This document shows positions 11,082-21,979 of a stretch of 64,000 nt of DNA, in pieces; positions within the stretch are counted from its first letter, which is position 1; every line of letters starts with the position of its first letter. The stretch comes from Blastocladiella emersonii ATCC 22665 (taxonomy: Eukaryota; Blastocladiomycota; Blastocladiomycetes; Blastocladiales; Blastocladiaceae), in assembly GCA_025594325.1 (NCBI GenBank), contig JANHCV010000007.1:434001-498000 (forward strand), in the 5' to 3' direction. The translations under genes and the position numbers were made by a program. Below the pieces are notes generated by a model. It was not told where the DNA came from. It was given only the letters and a program-made list of their open reading frames with translations, and did no database searches.

Positions 11082-14000
11082 ATGAAGCAGAAGAAGAATA
11101 CTCCCCGCAAACGCCCCGCCGTGACCCAGGCACCCGCCAGCACCAGCGACGCGCCCGCCGTCGCGAGCGACCCGACCCTGACGTGCGCGACGCTGGCCCT
11201 CGGCGACGCGGCCGACCCGTTCTACGCTTTCGGCCGGCCGTACGCGCGCGACATCTTCCTCCACCACAACCCGCAGAGTTTGAAGCGAGTCGACGCCCTG
11301 GTCTTCCAGTGCGGCGACCTGCGCGACGTGGCCTTCACGTTCGCCGAGGCTAAGCGCAAGTACGCGTACGCCACCGACTTGACGTTTGTTCTCAGCGACA
11401 CACACCCGGAGGTCCTCGCTCGCAATTTGCTCGTATTGCACGCTGTTGCCGGGTGTACCGAGGTCGAGGAACCCGAGCTGGTGCGTCGCGTCGGCCAGCT
11501 TACGTACTCGCTGCTGCTCGAGCCCGCCGTCCTCACTTTCTGGCGCGACCAAATGCGTTCTTGCCTGGACGCGACCTGGGACCGCGAAGCGGGCAAGACC
11601 CGCGTCCTCGACGACCACACGCTCCGCGCCGTCCGCCACTGCTGGGAATCGTGGCTCGCGTGCGACTGGTCTCCCGCCAAGCTCGCCGAGGAACGCAGCG
11701 CTTACTTTGCGCGTGTCCGCCCCGGCGAGGACCATGCGCAGGCCACACTCGACAACTTTATGGCGAACGCGCGCAGTGTCTACGGCGACGAGTACTTTGC
11801 TACGGATGACAGTATCAGGAAGATCGAGCTCGAGGCCTGGGCTTTCGTCTCCGATGGAGCGTTCTTTGTCGACTACGCGACTGTGGATGATCTCGTTGTC
11901 AATCCGACCATGCTTCTCGCCGGTCCCAATCGCGAGCTTTCGTTCTCAGCCCCGTTCGGCTTCTCGCCGCTCGACGTGTTCCACACCGACCCGAACGACT
12001 TGGAAGGGAGCATTTACCGCGCGCTATGCACGTACGTCGACACGCTCCTCGAGGCGTTTAAGCGGGATCGGTGCCGCGAGGCCTGGGTCATGAATCCAGT
12101 CTCCGAGTGGGAGGACAAGCCCATGAAGCCCAACTTTGCGTGCTGCGTCGCCTTCCTTGCCGGCCATCCGCTCGAGGTCATGGAGAAGCTCGTCGCGCAC
12201 GAACAGATCCGCCACGCGCCGCAGCCGTACCCGGGCATCCAACAACATCTCCAGGTCGAGCAGCCGTTGCTTCGCTTCAACGTCATCGATACGGGCAACC
12301 TTATGGACACGTGCGGGCTCTTGAACTTGCTCGTCCACGCGTCGCCGCTGCTCGCCACCGAGTGGCAAAAGGAGCGCTCGCTCATTCGAACCTGGAGCGA
12401 GCACACGCACGCGATCGCGGCTTCGCGCCTCGACTACTTGCGCCGCGTCACGGGTCTCCCGCTCGAGACGTTCCCGACCTTGCTCGGCGTCAACCTGTTC
12501 GAACGCTCGACCGATGAGTTCTGGGCTACGCGCGTGACGCGGCTCGCGTGGAGCGAGGATCAGGTCTTGCGCCGTGGCGGGCGGAGCTGCGAGGAGTTTA
12601 CTTTCTTCCGCCTCCCCGCGCCTACGGTGCCGATCGCGCTGCACGACTCGCCGTTCCTCCTCAACGTGCTAGTCCAGTGTGCCGAGGAGCTGTGCGGGTC
12701 TGATGCGGCTGCACTTCGTGGGACTCTTGGTACGCTCGCGCTGATTACAATTGGCGTGTCTTCAACGGGTCTAAAGTCTTGACGCCTAACTTTCTGTGTG
12801 TGGCCGGACCGCACGCGACGGGCGCGATTCTGCCCAAGCTGCTCGCTTCCGCTCTGGCCTCGGGCCGCTTGACCTGGACCGGTGCTGCGATGCTCGAGTC
12901 CGCCCCGTGGCCGGACATGCGCGAGCTGTGGTCATCGGTTCACGGCAGTCCTCGGCTCGCGGCGTCCGCAGCCGAGATTTTCGCGCAAGCTCAGCTCTAC
13001 GGCTTCCCGGTTGACGCAAACGAGATGCTCAAGGACAAGTACTTGTACCGCATCGAGGGGACGCTCGACCGCGCGCTCGTTGCCGCGGCGGGCGCTGTCA
13101 ACCCGCTCGCGACCATGGTGCTTGAGATCTCGCTTGGGTCCGCTGTGCACCAGTTCCGCAGCCTCACCGTGACGCCGACCGTCGAGGGCGACGAGCAGCG
13201 ACTGCGCATTGCCATATTCGTGCCGCGATACATCGTTGAGGGATCGCCGGCCGACTTTCACGTCCGCGTTCGCTTTGAATGCGGTCTCTCGGATGCCGCT
13301 ATGCTCTCATCCGTGTCCAAGACCAAGGTTTCGGTTGCCTCGCTCACGAAGGCGAGCGCCAGCATCGCCCAGTTTGCCATTGCAACGCGGTTTCTCAACC
13401 TGTGCCCGGGCAGAACGCTTCCGTCGCCGGACCTCCTTTTCCCCGCTGTTCGCGCCTTCGAGACCGCTGACAAGGTCGAGCTTACACTTTCAATCCCGCG
13501 CGCCTACCGCCGTGCCCTCATTTGTCGCGCCAATTCCGATGACACTACTCGGGCTGTCGGAGGCGCTGTCTTCAGCGTGGGCGGCAAGGAGCAGCTCGTT
13601 CGGCTTCCGTGTCACGTAGCCGTCGACTGGGTGACGACCGATGCCCAACAACGCGTTGTCAAACTCGTCGCGACACGCGTCCTGGCGCCCATCTCGTACG
13701 CGCACGGCCTCGAGACGCTCCCGGTGACGCTTTCGGATCACTCGGACCACTACGCCGCGGGATCGATGGGGCTCGCCGACCAGAAAGCCGCGGTCCGCGC
13801 GCTCCGCTCCGCGACCTCGCCGCGCGAGGCCGCCATCTTCGAGGCCGAGCGCACCGTCCCGCCCCAGATGGCGACGGGCGAGCAGGAGGCGCGGCACCTC
13901 CGCTTCCTGGTGTCGCAGCTGTTCCAAAACTACGCGCGCGGCGCGCGCGTCGTCGAGCTCTTCATCGCCGAGAGCGTAAACTTTGACCGTGGGCTTCTGC

Positions 14001-14563
14001 CCGCCGCCACGCTCATCTTCAACCGCATGGCAGTCCTCCCGCCGCCTAACCCGTCGCGCGCGCACACGCCCGTCCTCGACCTGTGCTTTCTCCCGAACCC
14101 GCACATGGCGGGACTCTGTATGCTGCAGAAACAGCGGGACCTGGCGAGCATGCAGCTCTTTGACCTGATCGCCCCGCAGTTCCTCGCCGCCCGCAAGAAC
14201 CGGCCGGGCGCGGGCGCCGCTGACTCGGTCGCGCGGATCATGGTCCCGATGAACTACGTGGTCCCGATGCTACAGATGCTCGGCGACGCGCACCGCGCGG
14301 CGCCCAGCAAGGCGGTCGCGAACGAGGTCGGGTTCGGCGCCAAGTTTTGGGCGAAGGCGCAGCCGCATCTGCTGCGTGGCTACCTGCTCCCGCTGTTCTC
14401 CGTCCATGGCACGGAGTGCCAGGTGCCGATCCCGCCTGCCTCGCCGTCCGTTGCGGATGTGACGCCCGTGGCTCTCGCTGCCGAGGACGCGATGATGCAG
14501 GGCCGCGTGAACTCGCGCGATGAAGGTGGCGAGGACGACGAGCGGATCGTGGAGATTGCTTGA
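11082..14563 (+). CDS. DUF4470-domain protein, array copy A (intact)
   Basis: About 1144 residues from exons 11082-12729 and 12777-14563. The 47-nt phase-1 intron (GTACGC...CTAAAG) removes the TGA at 12780-12782 from the reading frame. A Lys-rich start (MKQKK) is followed at about residues 35-125 by a DUF4470-like domain: CGDLRDVAFTF, then LSDTHPEVLARNLLVLH. DUF4470 occurs in fungal MYND-finger and TPR-like proteins and its role is unknown. The rest has no recognised domain but aligns along its whole length with copy D, including MDTCGLLNLLVHASPLL, RLDYLRRVTGLPL and an acidic C-terminal DDERIVE motif. Compared with copies B and D, the AG of the ancestral 3' splice site (near 12804) reads GG here. 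The upstream AG at 12776 would keep frame and add about eight residues. Confidence 0.8.
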
Positions 14564-14810
14564 ATTACCCAGCTAAGAGGCCGGTGACGTTGGGTGCGAG
14601 TCAGACAGATGAATGAAACCATGACGTATTAAAAACTCGACCATGAGCATGATGAAAGGGAGGTGGATGCGAGACGTGGGACGCGTTTGGAAATCACGTC
14701 CTGATCAGGTGAGCGCGGGTTTCATCTTGGGGCGACTTTTCGTTCGTTCGCTCGCTCGCGGCGTTCGTTTCTCGCTCCCCCTGCTGGCGCCCACTGACGT
14801 CCCAGCGTCC

Positions 14811-16690
14811 ATGAAGCAGAAGGCCAAGTCCAAGCAAAAGTCGGCCCACGGCCGCGGCAAGGCGCCCGGCAAGGCTCCGGTGGCCGTCCCGTCGCTGACT
14901 TGCGCGACGCTTGCTCTCAACGACACGGCCGATCCCTACTACGCTTACGGCCAGTCGCAGGCTCGCGACATCTTCCTCTACCATACCATACCATAGCCCG
15001 CGCACGTACCTCCGCCTCGACGCGCTCCTCTTCCAGTGTGGCGATCTGCGCGACGTGGCGCACACAATCGACGAGGCCAAGCGCAAGTCCGGCTACGGCG
15101 CCGACCAGACTTTCGTGCTCAGCGACACGCACCCCCGAGGTGATTGCGCGTAACCTGCTTGTTCCGAATGCCGTCGCGGACCATCAGCCGATCGGCAAGG
15201 ACAAGCTGACGCGCTACGTCGGCCAGCCCGTCTACTCTTCCATGCTCGAGCCCGCGACGCACCAGTTCTGGCTCAACGAAATGCGCTCGTGCTTGAACGT
15301 TGTTTGGGCCCACGAGGATGCCCGCGCCCGCGTACTCGACGAGGATACGATGCGCGCCGTCCGCCACTGCTGGGAGTCGTGGCTCGCCTGCGACTGGTCC
15401 CGCAAGAAGACCGCTTTACCAGGAGCGCGACGCGCCTACTCTGCCCGGCTTGGCAACGACGGTGACGCGGTCGCCGGCGTCGAGGCGACCATCGACCGCT
15501 TCATGGCCAAGGCACGCAAGGTGTACGGCAGCGTGCTTCCGACCGGGACGGCCAATGTGGAACTCAAACGCTCTGTCCGCTCGCTTGCCGATGAAATCTT
15601 CCTTTTCGATGCAGCGACCAACCAGCGCGCCACCGCACGCGCCGACCTCGACCTCGACCTCGACCTCGTTGTGAACCCGACCATGCTTCCCGCCTGTGCC
15701 AATCGCTCGCTCGGTTTTGTTCTCGGCCCAGCCGAATTATTCGCCGCTTGACGTGTTTGAGATCGACTTTGACAACGTGCTCGGGGGTCTTGACTGCGAC
15801 CTGCTCGAGCACGTTGGTCCGCTCATCGAGGCATTTGGCCCCGGTAGCGAGCGCCGGTTCATCTCGACCCGAATGTCGCTTGTTGGTTCGTGGCGGACCC
15901 AGCTGGCTCCCCCGCCGGCCTTCCGGTGCCGCATCGCATTCATCGCCAGGCACCCCCGCTCAGCGTCATGGAAAAGCTTGCCCCGCAGCCCCAACTCGGC
16001 CACCCTGTACTTAATCGACGTCCGCGCCAGCACACTCGCTCCAGTTCGAGCAGAAGCTGCTCCGCTTCAGCGCTATTGACACGCGTGACTTGATGGACAC
16101 GTGCGGCCTTCTCAACGTCCTGGTCCTGGTCCACGCGCCGCCAATGCTTGGCACGGACTGGGAGCACGGTTGCTCCCACGATCCGCGTCTGGACGGACCA
16201 GGTTTACTCGCTCTCCACCTCGCGCCTCGAGTTCCTGCGCCGCGTCACGGGCCTCTCGCTCAAAGTCTTCCCCACGCTGCTCGGCATTACACAATCTCCT
16301 CGAGCGGCCCACCGACGACCACTGGATGACGCATACGACGAGCATTGGTTGGAGCGAGGACCGGGTCATGCGGCACGACGGTCGCAGCCGCGAAGAGTTT
16401 TTCCTGGCGATTTTGAACGTGTGTGTAGCCGGTCCGCACGCGACGGGCGCGCTTCTGCCCAAGCTTCTCGCTTTCGCCTTCGCCTTTGCCTCGGGCCGCT
16501 TGACGTGGGCTGGTGCTTCGATGCTTGACTTTGCGCCGTGGCCCTGCGACATGCGCGAGGTGTGGACTTCGCTTCGCGCCAGTCCGTGGCTTACGAAGTG
16601 TGCGGCTGAGATTTTCGCGCAGGCCCAGCTTTATGGCTTCCCGATCGACGTCGACAACATGCTCGGCGACAAGTACTTGTATTGCGAGGC
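14811..16690 (+). pseudogene. DUF4470 array copy B, left part (frameshifted)
   Basis: Starts with the same basic N-terminus as copy A (MKQKAKSKQK at 14811) and reads through the DUF4470 entry motif, then breaks. A short tandem duplication (ataccataccata, about 14985-14996) shifts the frame. Further shifts are needed near 15130, 15720, 15990-16080 and 16180-16320 to follow the homology (MDTCGLLNVLV, EFLRRVTGLSL, AGPHATGALLPKLL). The piece between the EEF motif and the intron acceptor present in A and D is deleted, but the acceptor AG (GTGTGTAG) survives at about 16430. Similarity stops at DKYLY, about 16690, where unrelated sequence begins. At least five lesions make this a clear pseudogene. 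Confidence 0.9.
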
Positions 16691-18330
16691 AGTCTGGACT
16701 TGGAAGGAGCGGAGGGGCCCGGGTCGGTCGTCGAATGTCTCGCGCGGCGTCTCGCAGCCACCACGTGAGCGATCACATGATAAATCGACGCGTCGAGCGC
16801 ACATCGACTCGTAGGTGCGTTGCAAGTCAAAGAACCGGCAGCCATCTTCTATTATGCCGGGTGTCCGTAGTGCAATAACTCGTTCGTTACGTTACTTCGT
16901 CAGCGCTGTACGCGAACGAGAACCTGATTGAGAACGAGAGCCTGAGCAAGAGCGAGAGCCAAGCTAGCCTCCTTGTGCACGAGCGCGACCGCGCTGATAT
17001 GCTGATATGAGAGCACTCAACTTTGGGAGAAGGAAAAGATATTGTAGTTGCCCAGAATGTACATTTGTGTCATGGCCCTGAGGTACGATATCCGTGCTGC
17101 GAGTGCCGCGCGTAGTCCTTGTGTGCGTTGATGACTGCATGGCTCGTGTACTTGAGGGGCAGGCTGGACTCGAACCACACGTCCATCACGGCCGTGTGGT
17201 CGTTCTCAACGGCTCTGTCGAGCGCCTGCTCAGAGTATTTGAGCGGGAGCTTGGACTCGTGGATCCACCACTTCACCGCTTCGGTCCAACCGTAGCTGCT
17301 CGCATCATCGAGAGCGCTCTTCGAGTACCGCACATTCCAGGGAAAGTGCTTGACGATCCACCGCAACACTCTGACCTGGCCAAGCCCGCTTGGGTGGTCG
17401 AGGTCGGTCAACGCACGGATTGTCAACCAGCGCGCGTACTTGACAGGAAGGGCTCGCTCTGGCGTTTCGCGGTGAAGCGCTGCGAGGTCGAGCGCGCCAT
17501 CTGGCCCAAACGCGGTCAGAAAGGAAACGCGCAGCCACAGGTCAAGCACGTCGATTTGGCCGAGGTCGATGGCGATGTAGGCAATTGTTTGCGTAGAAAT
17601 GCCCTCGTCCGTGACCCACGACACCCGCGGTCGGCGCAGGAGCCACTTGAGGATGCCGAACCGTCGGGCGATGCACAGCGCCGAGATCGCGGCCTGCACG
17701 GAGTGCACCTGGAACACCGATTTAAAGTCGTTGTGGCGAAAGTACGCTTCGGCGCGGTCCACTCGGTCCTCGGCGAAGATGTGGAAGAGCGAGAGACTCT
17801 GCACATTCGCGAGAACAAAGCGCTGTAGGCGACCAAGTCCGCGAGCGACGTTGAGGTAATTGCGCATCTCGAGCATCAAGTTGGCGAGAGCGAGATCCGA
17901 GTTCCAGCACGGGCGCTTGGCGGCAAAATTGCCCATGCACCCGCTCGAAACCATTTGGCGGAAGCAGTCGCACGCGACGACACTCCACTTGCGGGCGGCT
18001 AAGGCGGCCGCGATGAGGAGAATATCCTCAATGGTGTCGAGTGGGAGAGAGCGTCGCGGCGGGATCATGGGGGCAGAGGGACCGAGTTCATGCGTGTTGC
18101 AGCGAGCGTAAGAAGAGCAGCGCGTGTCCTGTCGCCGGCCAAGCTGCCCAACCAAATCAAGAAGCGTTCGGCGAGTCCGAGGCCGCCGTGGAGCCCGGCA
18201 CGGAGCCCAGCGGGGCGTGGGCGTCAAGTGATGCCCCGGGGTCAGCAGCGAGCCAGGCGCCGCGTGGGGCTTGACTAGTGGCGTGACCACTGCAATCCAG
18301 ATACGGCGAAGCCGTATACGAATGTAGATG
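16691..18330. other. Foreign 1.6-kb segment replacing the middle of DUF4470 copy B
   Basis: Between the two homologous halves of copy B, about 410 bp of expected coding sequence (equivalent to about 13050-13460 of copy A) is missing and about 1.6 kb of unrelated DNA is present. It carries one ankyrin-like gene on the minus strand. A perfect 7-bp inverted repeat with a 3-nt loop (ATACGGCGAAGCCGTAT, 18301-18317) sits close to the right junction. I see no terminal inverted repeats, target-site duplication or transposase, so replacement by recombination is as likely as transposition. Confidence 0.6.
17070..18068 (-). CDS. Ankyrin-like repeat protein, Blastocladiomycete type
   Basis: Predicted 332 residues from a single exon. 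The N-terminus, LPLDTIEDILLIAA, is the F-box-like opening found in large ankyrin families of zoosporic fungi. The body consists of about 30-residue helical repeats with the recurring pattern WW/WF..SxLPLKYS, for example WWIHESKLPLKYSEQALD and VWFESSLPLKYTSHAV. Such repeats mediate protein binding; the partner is unknown. The start at 18068 (MIPPRRSLPLD) is chosen because the longer upstream frame (to 18401) is repetitive and runs into the DUF4470 remnant. The gene is intact although it lies inside a broken one, so it is younger at this site than the disruption or is the cause of it. Confidence 0.75.
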   Translation of the reverse strand: MIPPRRSLPLDTIEDILLIAAALAARKWSVVACDCFRQMVSSGCMGNFAAKRPCWNSDLALANLMLEMRNYLNVARGLGRLQRFVLANVQSLSLFHIFAEDRVDRAEAYFRHNDFKSVFQVHSVQAAISALCIARRFGILKWLLRRPRVSWVTDEGISTQTIAYIAIDLGQIDVLDLWLRVSFLTAFGPDGALDLAALHRETPERALPVKYARWLTIRALTDLDHPSGLGQVRVLRWIVKHFPWNVRYSKSALDDASSYGWTEAVKWWIHESKLPLKYSEQALDRAVENDHTAVMDVWFESSLPLKYTSHAVINAHKDYARHSQHGYRTSGP

Positions 18331-19408
18331 ATTGGCGTGACTGCATCATTCATCACCAAAACCGCCGCTCGCTCCGACAAGGTCGTGCTTCCGCTCTCCA
18401 TCGTTCATGCGTACCGGCGCGCAGACGCGTTGGAGCTGGCCCTTGCCCACGGCGCGTTCGAGTTTTTCGTCCACAAAAAGCCGCAATCGATGATGCTTCC
18501 GCGCCGAACCAAGCTCGAGTCCATGAACCCCAACCTTCAGCGGCACACGGTTGAGGTCGTGCTCACGCGTGCCCTGTCGCCCGTCTCGCTGGGTGTTGGG
18601 CTTGGCCCGCTTGCCATGTGCATCTCGGACCACACGGACACGATCGGGCTCCGTCCTTTTGGCGACGCGGACCAGTACGCTGCGAATATCGCGACTCTGC
18701 TTAATTCGACCGAGCGTGAGCGCATTGGCATGGATGCCGAGCAGAATCATGAATCAACGCCAACGGCCAAGCAGGAGGCGCGATTCCTTCGTGTATTCAC
18801 GTCGCGCCTAGTGATTGCTTACGGCAAGGGCTTCCGCGTCATCGAGCTTGTCAAGGCTGGCTCTGCGGGCAAGGCGCCCGAGTTCGTCGCCGTCCTTGTG
18901 TACCAGCGCATGACGTTCCTTCCGCCGTCGGACCAGTCGCACGCGCACACGCCCGTCCTCGAGATGAATTTTGTGCCCAACGCGCGCCTGTACAAGGGCA
19001 GCTTGCTCTCGCCGAAGCCCAAGGCGACGAATGTGCAGCTGCTCGGCAAAATTGCCGCGAAAAACCGCGGCCGTGGGCCCAGGACGGGGCTCCAGGCGGT
19101 CCAACGCATCGCGGTTCCGTCGTGCTACATCCCGTGCGTCTGAGCACGGTTTCCTCCTCGCCCCGCACAAATACACTTGGAACGAGGTCGAGCACGAAAA
19201 CCGCTTCTACGCGACGCTCGAGCCCCATTTGTATCGCTACTTCCTGCTCCCACTCTACCCCGTTCATGGCACCCAGTACCACGTTGCGATTCCCCCGCCC
19301 TCGGTCCCCGCGACTGCCGCGGCCGCCCCGCAGGAGACTGCTGGTCAAGACGTGAGCGGGCGTGTTGAGGAGGCGAAGGAGGATGACCGTATTGTTGAGC
19401 TCGAGTGA
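18331..19408 (+). pseudogene. DUF4470 array copy B, right part (frameshifted)
   Basis: Resumes homology with copies A and D: DKVVLPLSIVHAYRRA matches the A segment DKVELTLSIPRAYRRA. It then runs through SDHTDTIG, QEARFLR and SHAHTPVLEMNF. A frameshift near 19135 separates the last part (EPHLYRYFLLPLYPVHGTQY), which ends with the acidic DDRIVELE terminus at 19405. It has no start of its own. It is best read as the 3' half of copy B, separated from the 5' half by the ankyrin-bearing segment. Confidence 0.85.
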
Positions 19409-19700
19409 ATCTTGCTATTGTCAAGGCGGTGCAAGTTGAATTACATGTCGTTGGTTGCTCTGTTCCCACCACTTGCGTCATGGAGCAAACTGAATTACTT
19501 CGAGCGGACGGTTGCTCTGCTCTTGTCCGTGCTGACAGGGGTGGCGCTGATGCGAGCAGGGGTGCTGGTGCGAGACGCACCGAGATATCACGTCTAGCTC
19601 ACGTGAGGTAAGCGAAGGGAATTCGTTTCAAGTCTTCGTCGTCCGTCGCATGTACATTGACGCTCTCCTCCCTCTGGCGTTCGCCGATGTCCCAGCATCC

Positions 19701-21656
19701 ATGAAGCAAAAGTCCAAGTCCAAGCAAAAGCAAAAGGCTTCCCGCAGCCGCGGGAACGGGGCCCAGCCGTCGGCGCCGTCGGCGGACGCCTCGCTATCAG
19801 GGCCGTCGCTGACTTGTGCAACGCTCGCTCTCGGCGACCGGGCCGACCCGTACTATCCGTATGGGCAGTCCTATGCGCGCGACATCTTCCTGCACCACAA
19901 CCCGCATGTACCGCCGCCTCGATGCCCTCCTCTTCCAGTGCGGCGACTTGCGTGACGTCGCGTACACGTTCGATGAGGCCAAGCGCAAGTACGGCAACGG
20001 CTCCGACCAGACTTTTGTCCTTAGCGACACGCACCCCGAGGTGCTCGCCCGCAACCTGCTTGTTCTCCACGCGGTCTCGGTCCACATGCCCGCCGAGAAG
20101 GCTGTGCTTGCTCGTCGCGTCGGTCAGCTCTATTACTCGACGATGTTCGAGCCCGCGACGCACCAGTTCTGGCTCGAGGAAATGCGCTTGTGCTTGGACG
20201 CCGACTGGATCCGCGAGGATGCCCACATCCGCGTGCTTGATGACGACACGCTGCGCGCGGTGCGTCATTGCTGGCAGTCGTGGCTCGCGTGCGACTGGAC
20301 GCCCGAGAAGCTTACCGCCGAGCGCAACGCCTACTTGGGCCCCAATTGGGTGCAGCTTGCGTCCGATCGCTTTCTCGACGAGGCGCGCACGGTGCACGGC
20401 CCAGAGTTCCCCACTGGGGCTCACGGCGAAATTTTGGAGCGCCACATTCGCGCGCTGCTGCTCGACGGCGTCTACCTGTTCGACCCGGCGACTAACGGCA
20501 AGTTTTCGAGTACTCGCACCAAGCTCGTTGTCAACCCGACGATGCTTCTCACAGGCGCCAACCAAGCGCTCTCATTCTCGGCACCTTACACCGTGACGCC
20601 GCTTGACGTCTTCGAGATCGAGCTCTTGGACGTGCACGGTGGTCTCTATCGCTCGCTGATCAAGTTCACCGACCAGCTTTCCGAGGCATTTGGCCCGGGC
20701 ACCGAACGTCGTAACGCCCCCAAGTATCTGACGTTTGCGACCTCTTGGAAAAAGGATCCGGTCCCAGCAGCCTTTACCCGCCGTATTGCTTTCATTGTCG
20801 GGCACCCGATCAAAGTCATGGAGAAGCTTGCCTCGCGCGCCCAGCTCACCCACCCTCGTAACCCGAAGCCAGAGTCTTTCCATGGTTTCCAACCCGAGCA
20901 GTCGCTGCTGCGCTTCAGTGTCATTGAGACGCGCAACTGGATGGACTCGTGTGGGCTGCTCAACTTGCTCCTCCATGCGTCGCCGCTGCTTGGTCTTGAA
21001 TACGAGTACGGCCGCTCGGTGATCCGCTGCCAGACATACCACGTCTACTTTGCCGCACCCTCGCGTCTTGACTTTTTGCGTCGCGTCACCGGCCTCCCAC
21101 TTGAGTCCTTTCCGACCCTGCTCGGCGTCAACTTGCTCGAGCGCCCACCGACGAACACTGGGCGACGTGGTGCGCACGTTCGATGACACCAAGCGCAAGT
21201 ACGGCTGTGCGGATCTAAGCTTTGTCCTCAGCGATACGCACCCCGAAGTCATCGCGCGCAACCTGCTTGTCTTACATGCCATCGCGCACGCCGATGTCAA
21301 TGCTGTCTCGGTAACCAAGCTTTTGCGCGAAGTTGGCCAGCTCTTCTACTCGTCAATGCTTGACCCGGCGACGCACGCGTTTTGGATCACCCAAATGCGC
21401 GCGTGCTTGGACTTCGACTGGACCCGCGAGGACGCCCAGGTCCGAGTACTCGGCGACGCCACGATATCGCGTCTTCCTGCTCCCAGTCTATCCCGCCCAC
21501 GGCTTGCAGTATCGTGTTCCTGTTGCCCCTGAGCAGGCTGCGGCTGCTGTCGAGGAACTCGAGCAGCTGTCGCTGGACGAAGGCTCGGTCGCGGCAGCGG
21601 AATGTGAAGCCTACGAGGACGATGACAACCGGATTGTTGAGATGGACGAGGAGTAA
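19701..21656 (+). pseudogene. DUF4470 array copy C, mosaic of three fragments
   Basis: Fragment 1 (19701-about 21165) covers the basic N-terminus, the DUF4470 domain and the central region up to LLGVNLLERP, with a frameshift near 19910 and a lost base at about 21150. Fragment 2 (about 21166-21465) jumps back to the DUF4470 domain (VVRTFDDTKRKYG, then LSDTHPEVIARNLLVLH), so it comes from another copy. Fragment 3 (about 21466-21656) jumps forward to the C-terminus (YRVFLLPVYPAHGLQYRV, ending DDDNRIVEMDEE). The order N-to-centre, N-terminal domain, C-terminus cannot encode a family-like protein. It fits successive deletions between neighbouring tandem copies, so at least one further complete copy once existed here. 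Confidence 0.9.
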
Positions 21657-21979
21657 TTGACGGGTTGAACTTTGTTCTCTGCTACACTCGATTAGTCGCG
21701 TCGTGTCGCTCGTTTGAATGGTACTTCGTTGCGAGCTGCAATTTGGTGCAGCCCATTTAGGCGAACACCCTCCAGGCTGGCTCCCGTAATTATGAATCGT
21801 CTGTGCCTTTAAGGAACTGGCTGCAACCCATCCTTGCCGTGATGCCGCGAACACCGCCGAGCGCGTTGCTCATCCCCGCGTGAGGCCGCTGGATCACCGC
21901 AGGGGGGTGTTTCAAGTGCGTTCCCACGGTCGCTTGGGCACGCTCTCTCCTCAACCATGAAGCAGTAATCCACACTACC
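21657..21979. other. Short intergenic region and leader of copy D
   Basis: A 323-bp stretch between the mosaic pseudogene and copy D. Apart from the three-codon upstream frame at its end I see nothing specific. Confidence 0.4.
21957..21968 (+). promoter_or_regulatory. Minimal upstream ORF (Met-Lys-Gln-stop) before copy D
   Basis: ATGAAGCAGTAA lies just upstream of the main start at 21980 (ATGAAGCAAAAG). The uORF begins with the same three codons' worth of sequence as the gene itself, so it looks like a small duplication of the start region. Both ATGs have similar context (CAACC and CTACC). If the leader includes it, ribosomes would have to leak past or reinitiate within 11 nt. Confidence 0.6.

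Noticed and set aside
12779-14563. Independent 594-codon gene after DUF4470 copy A
   Set aside because: Full-length copy D shows the two halves are one protein; a 47-nt intron joins them in phase.
16691-18330. Transposon insertion in copy B
   Set aside because: No terminal inverted repeats, target duplication or transposase were seen, so only a replacement is reported.
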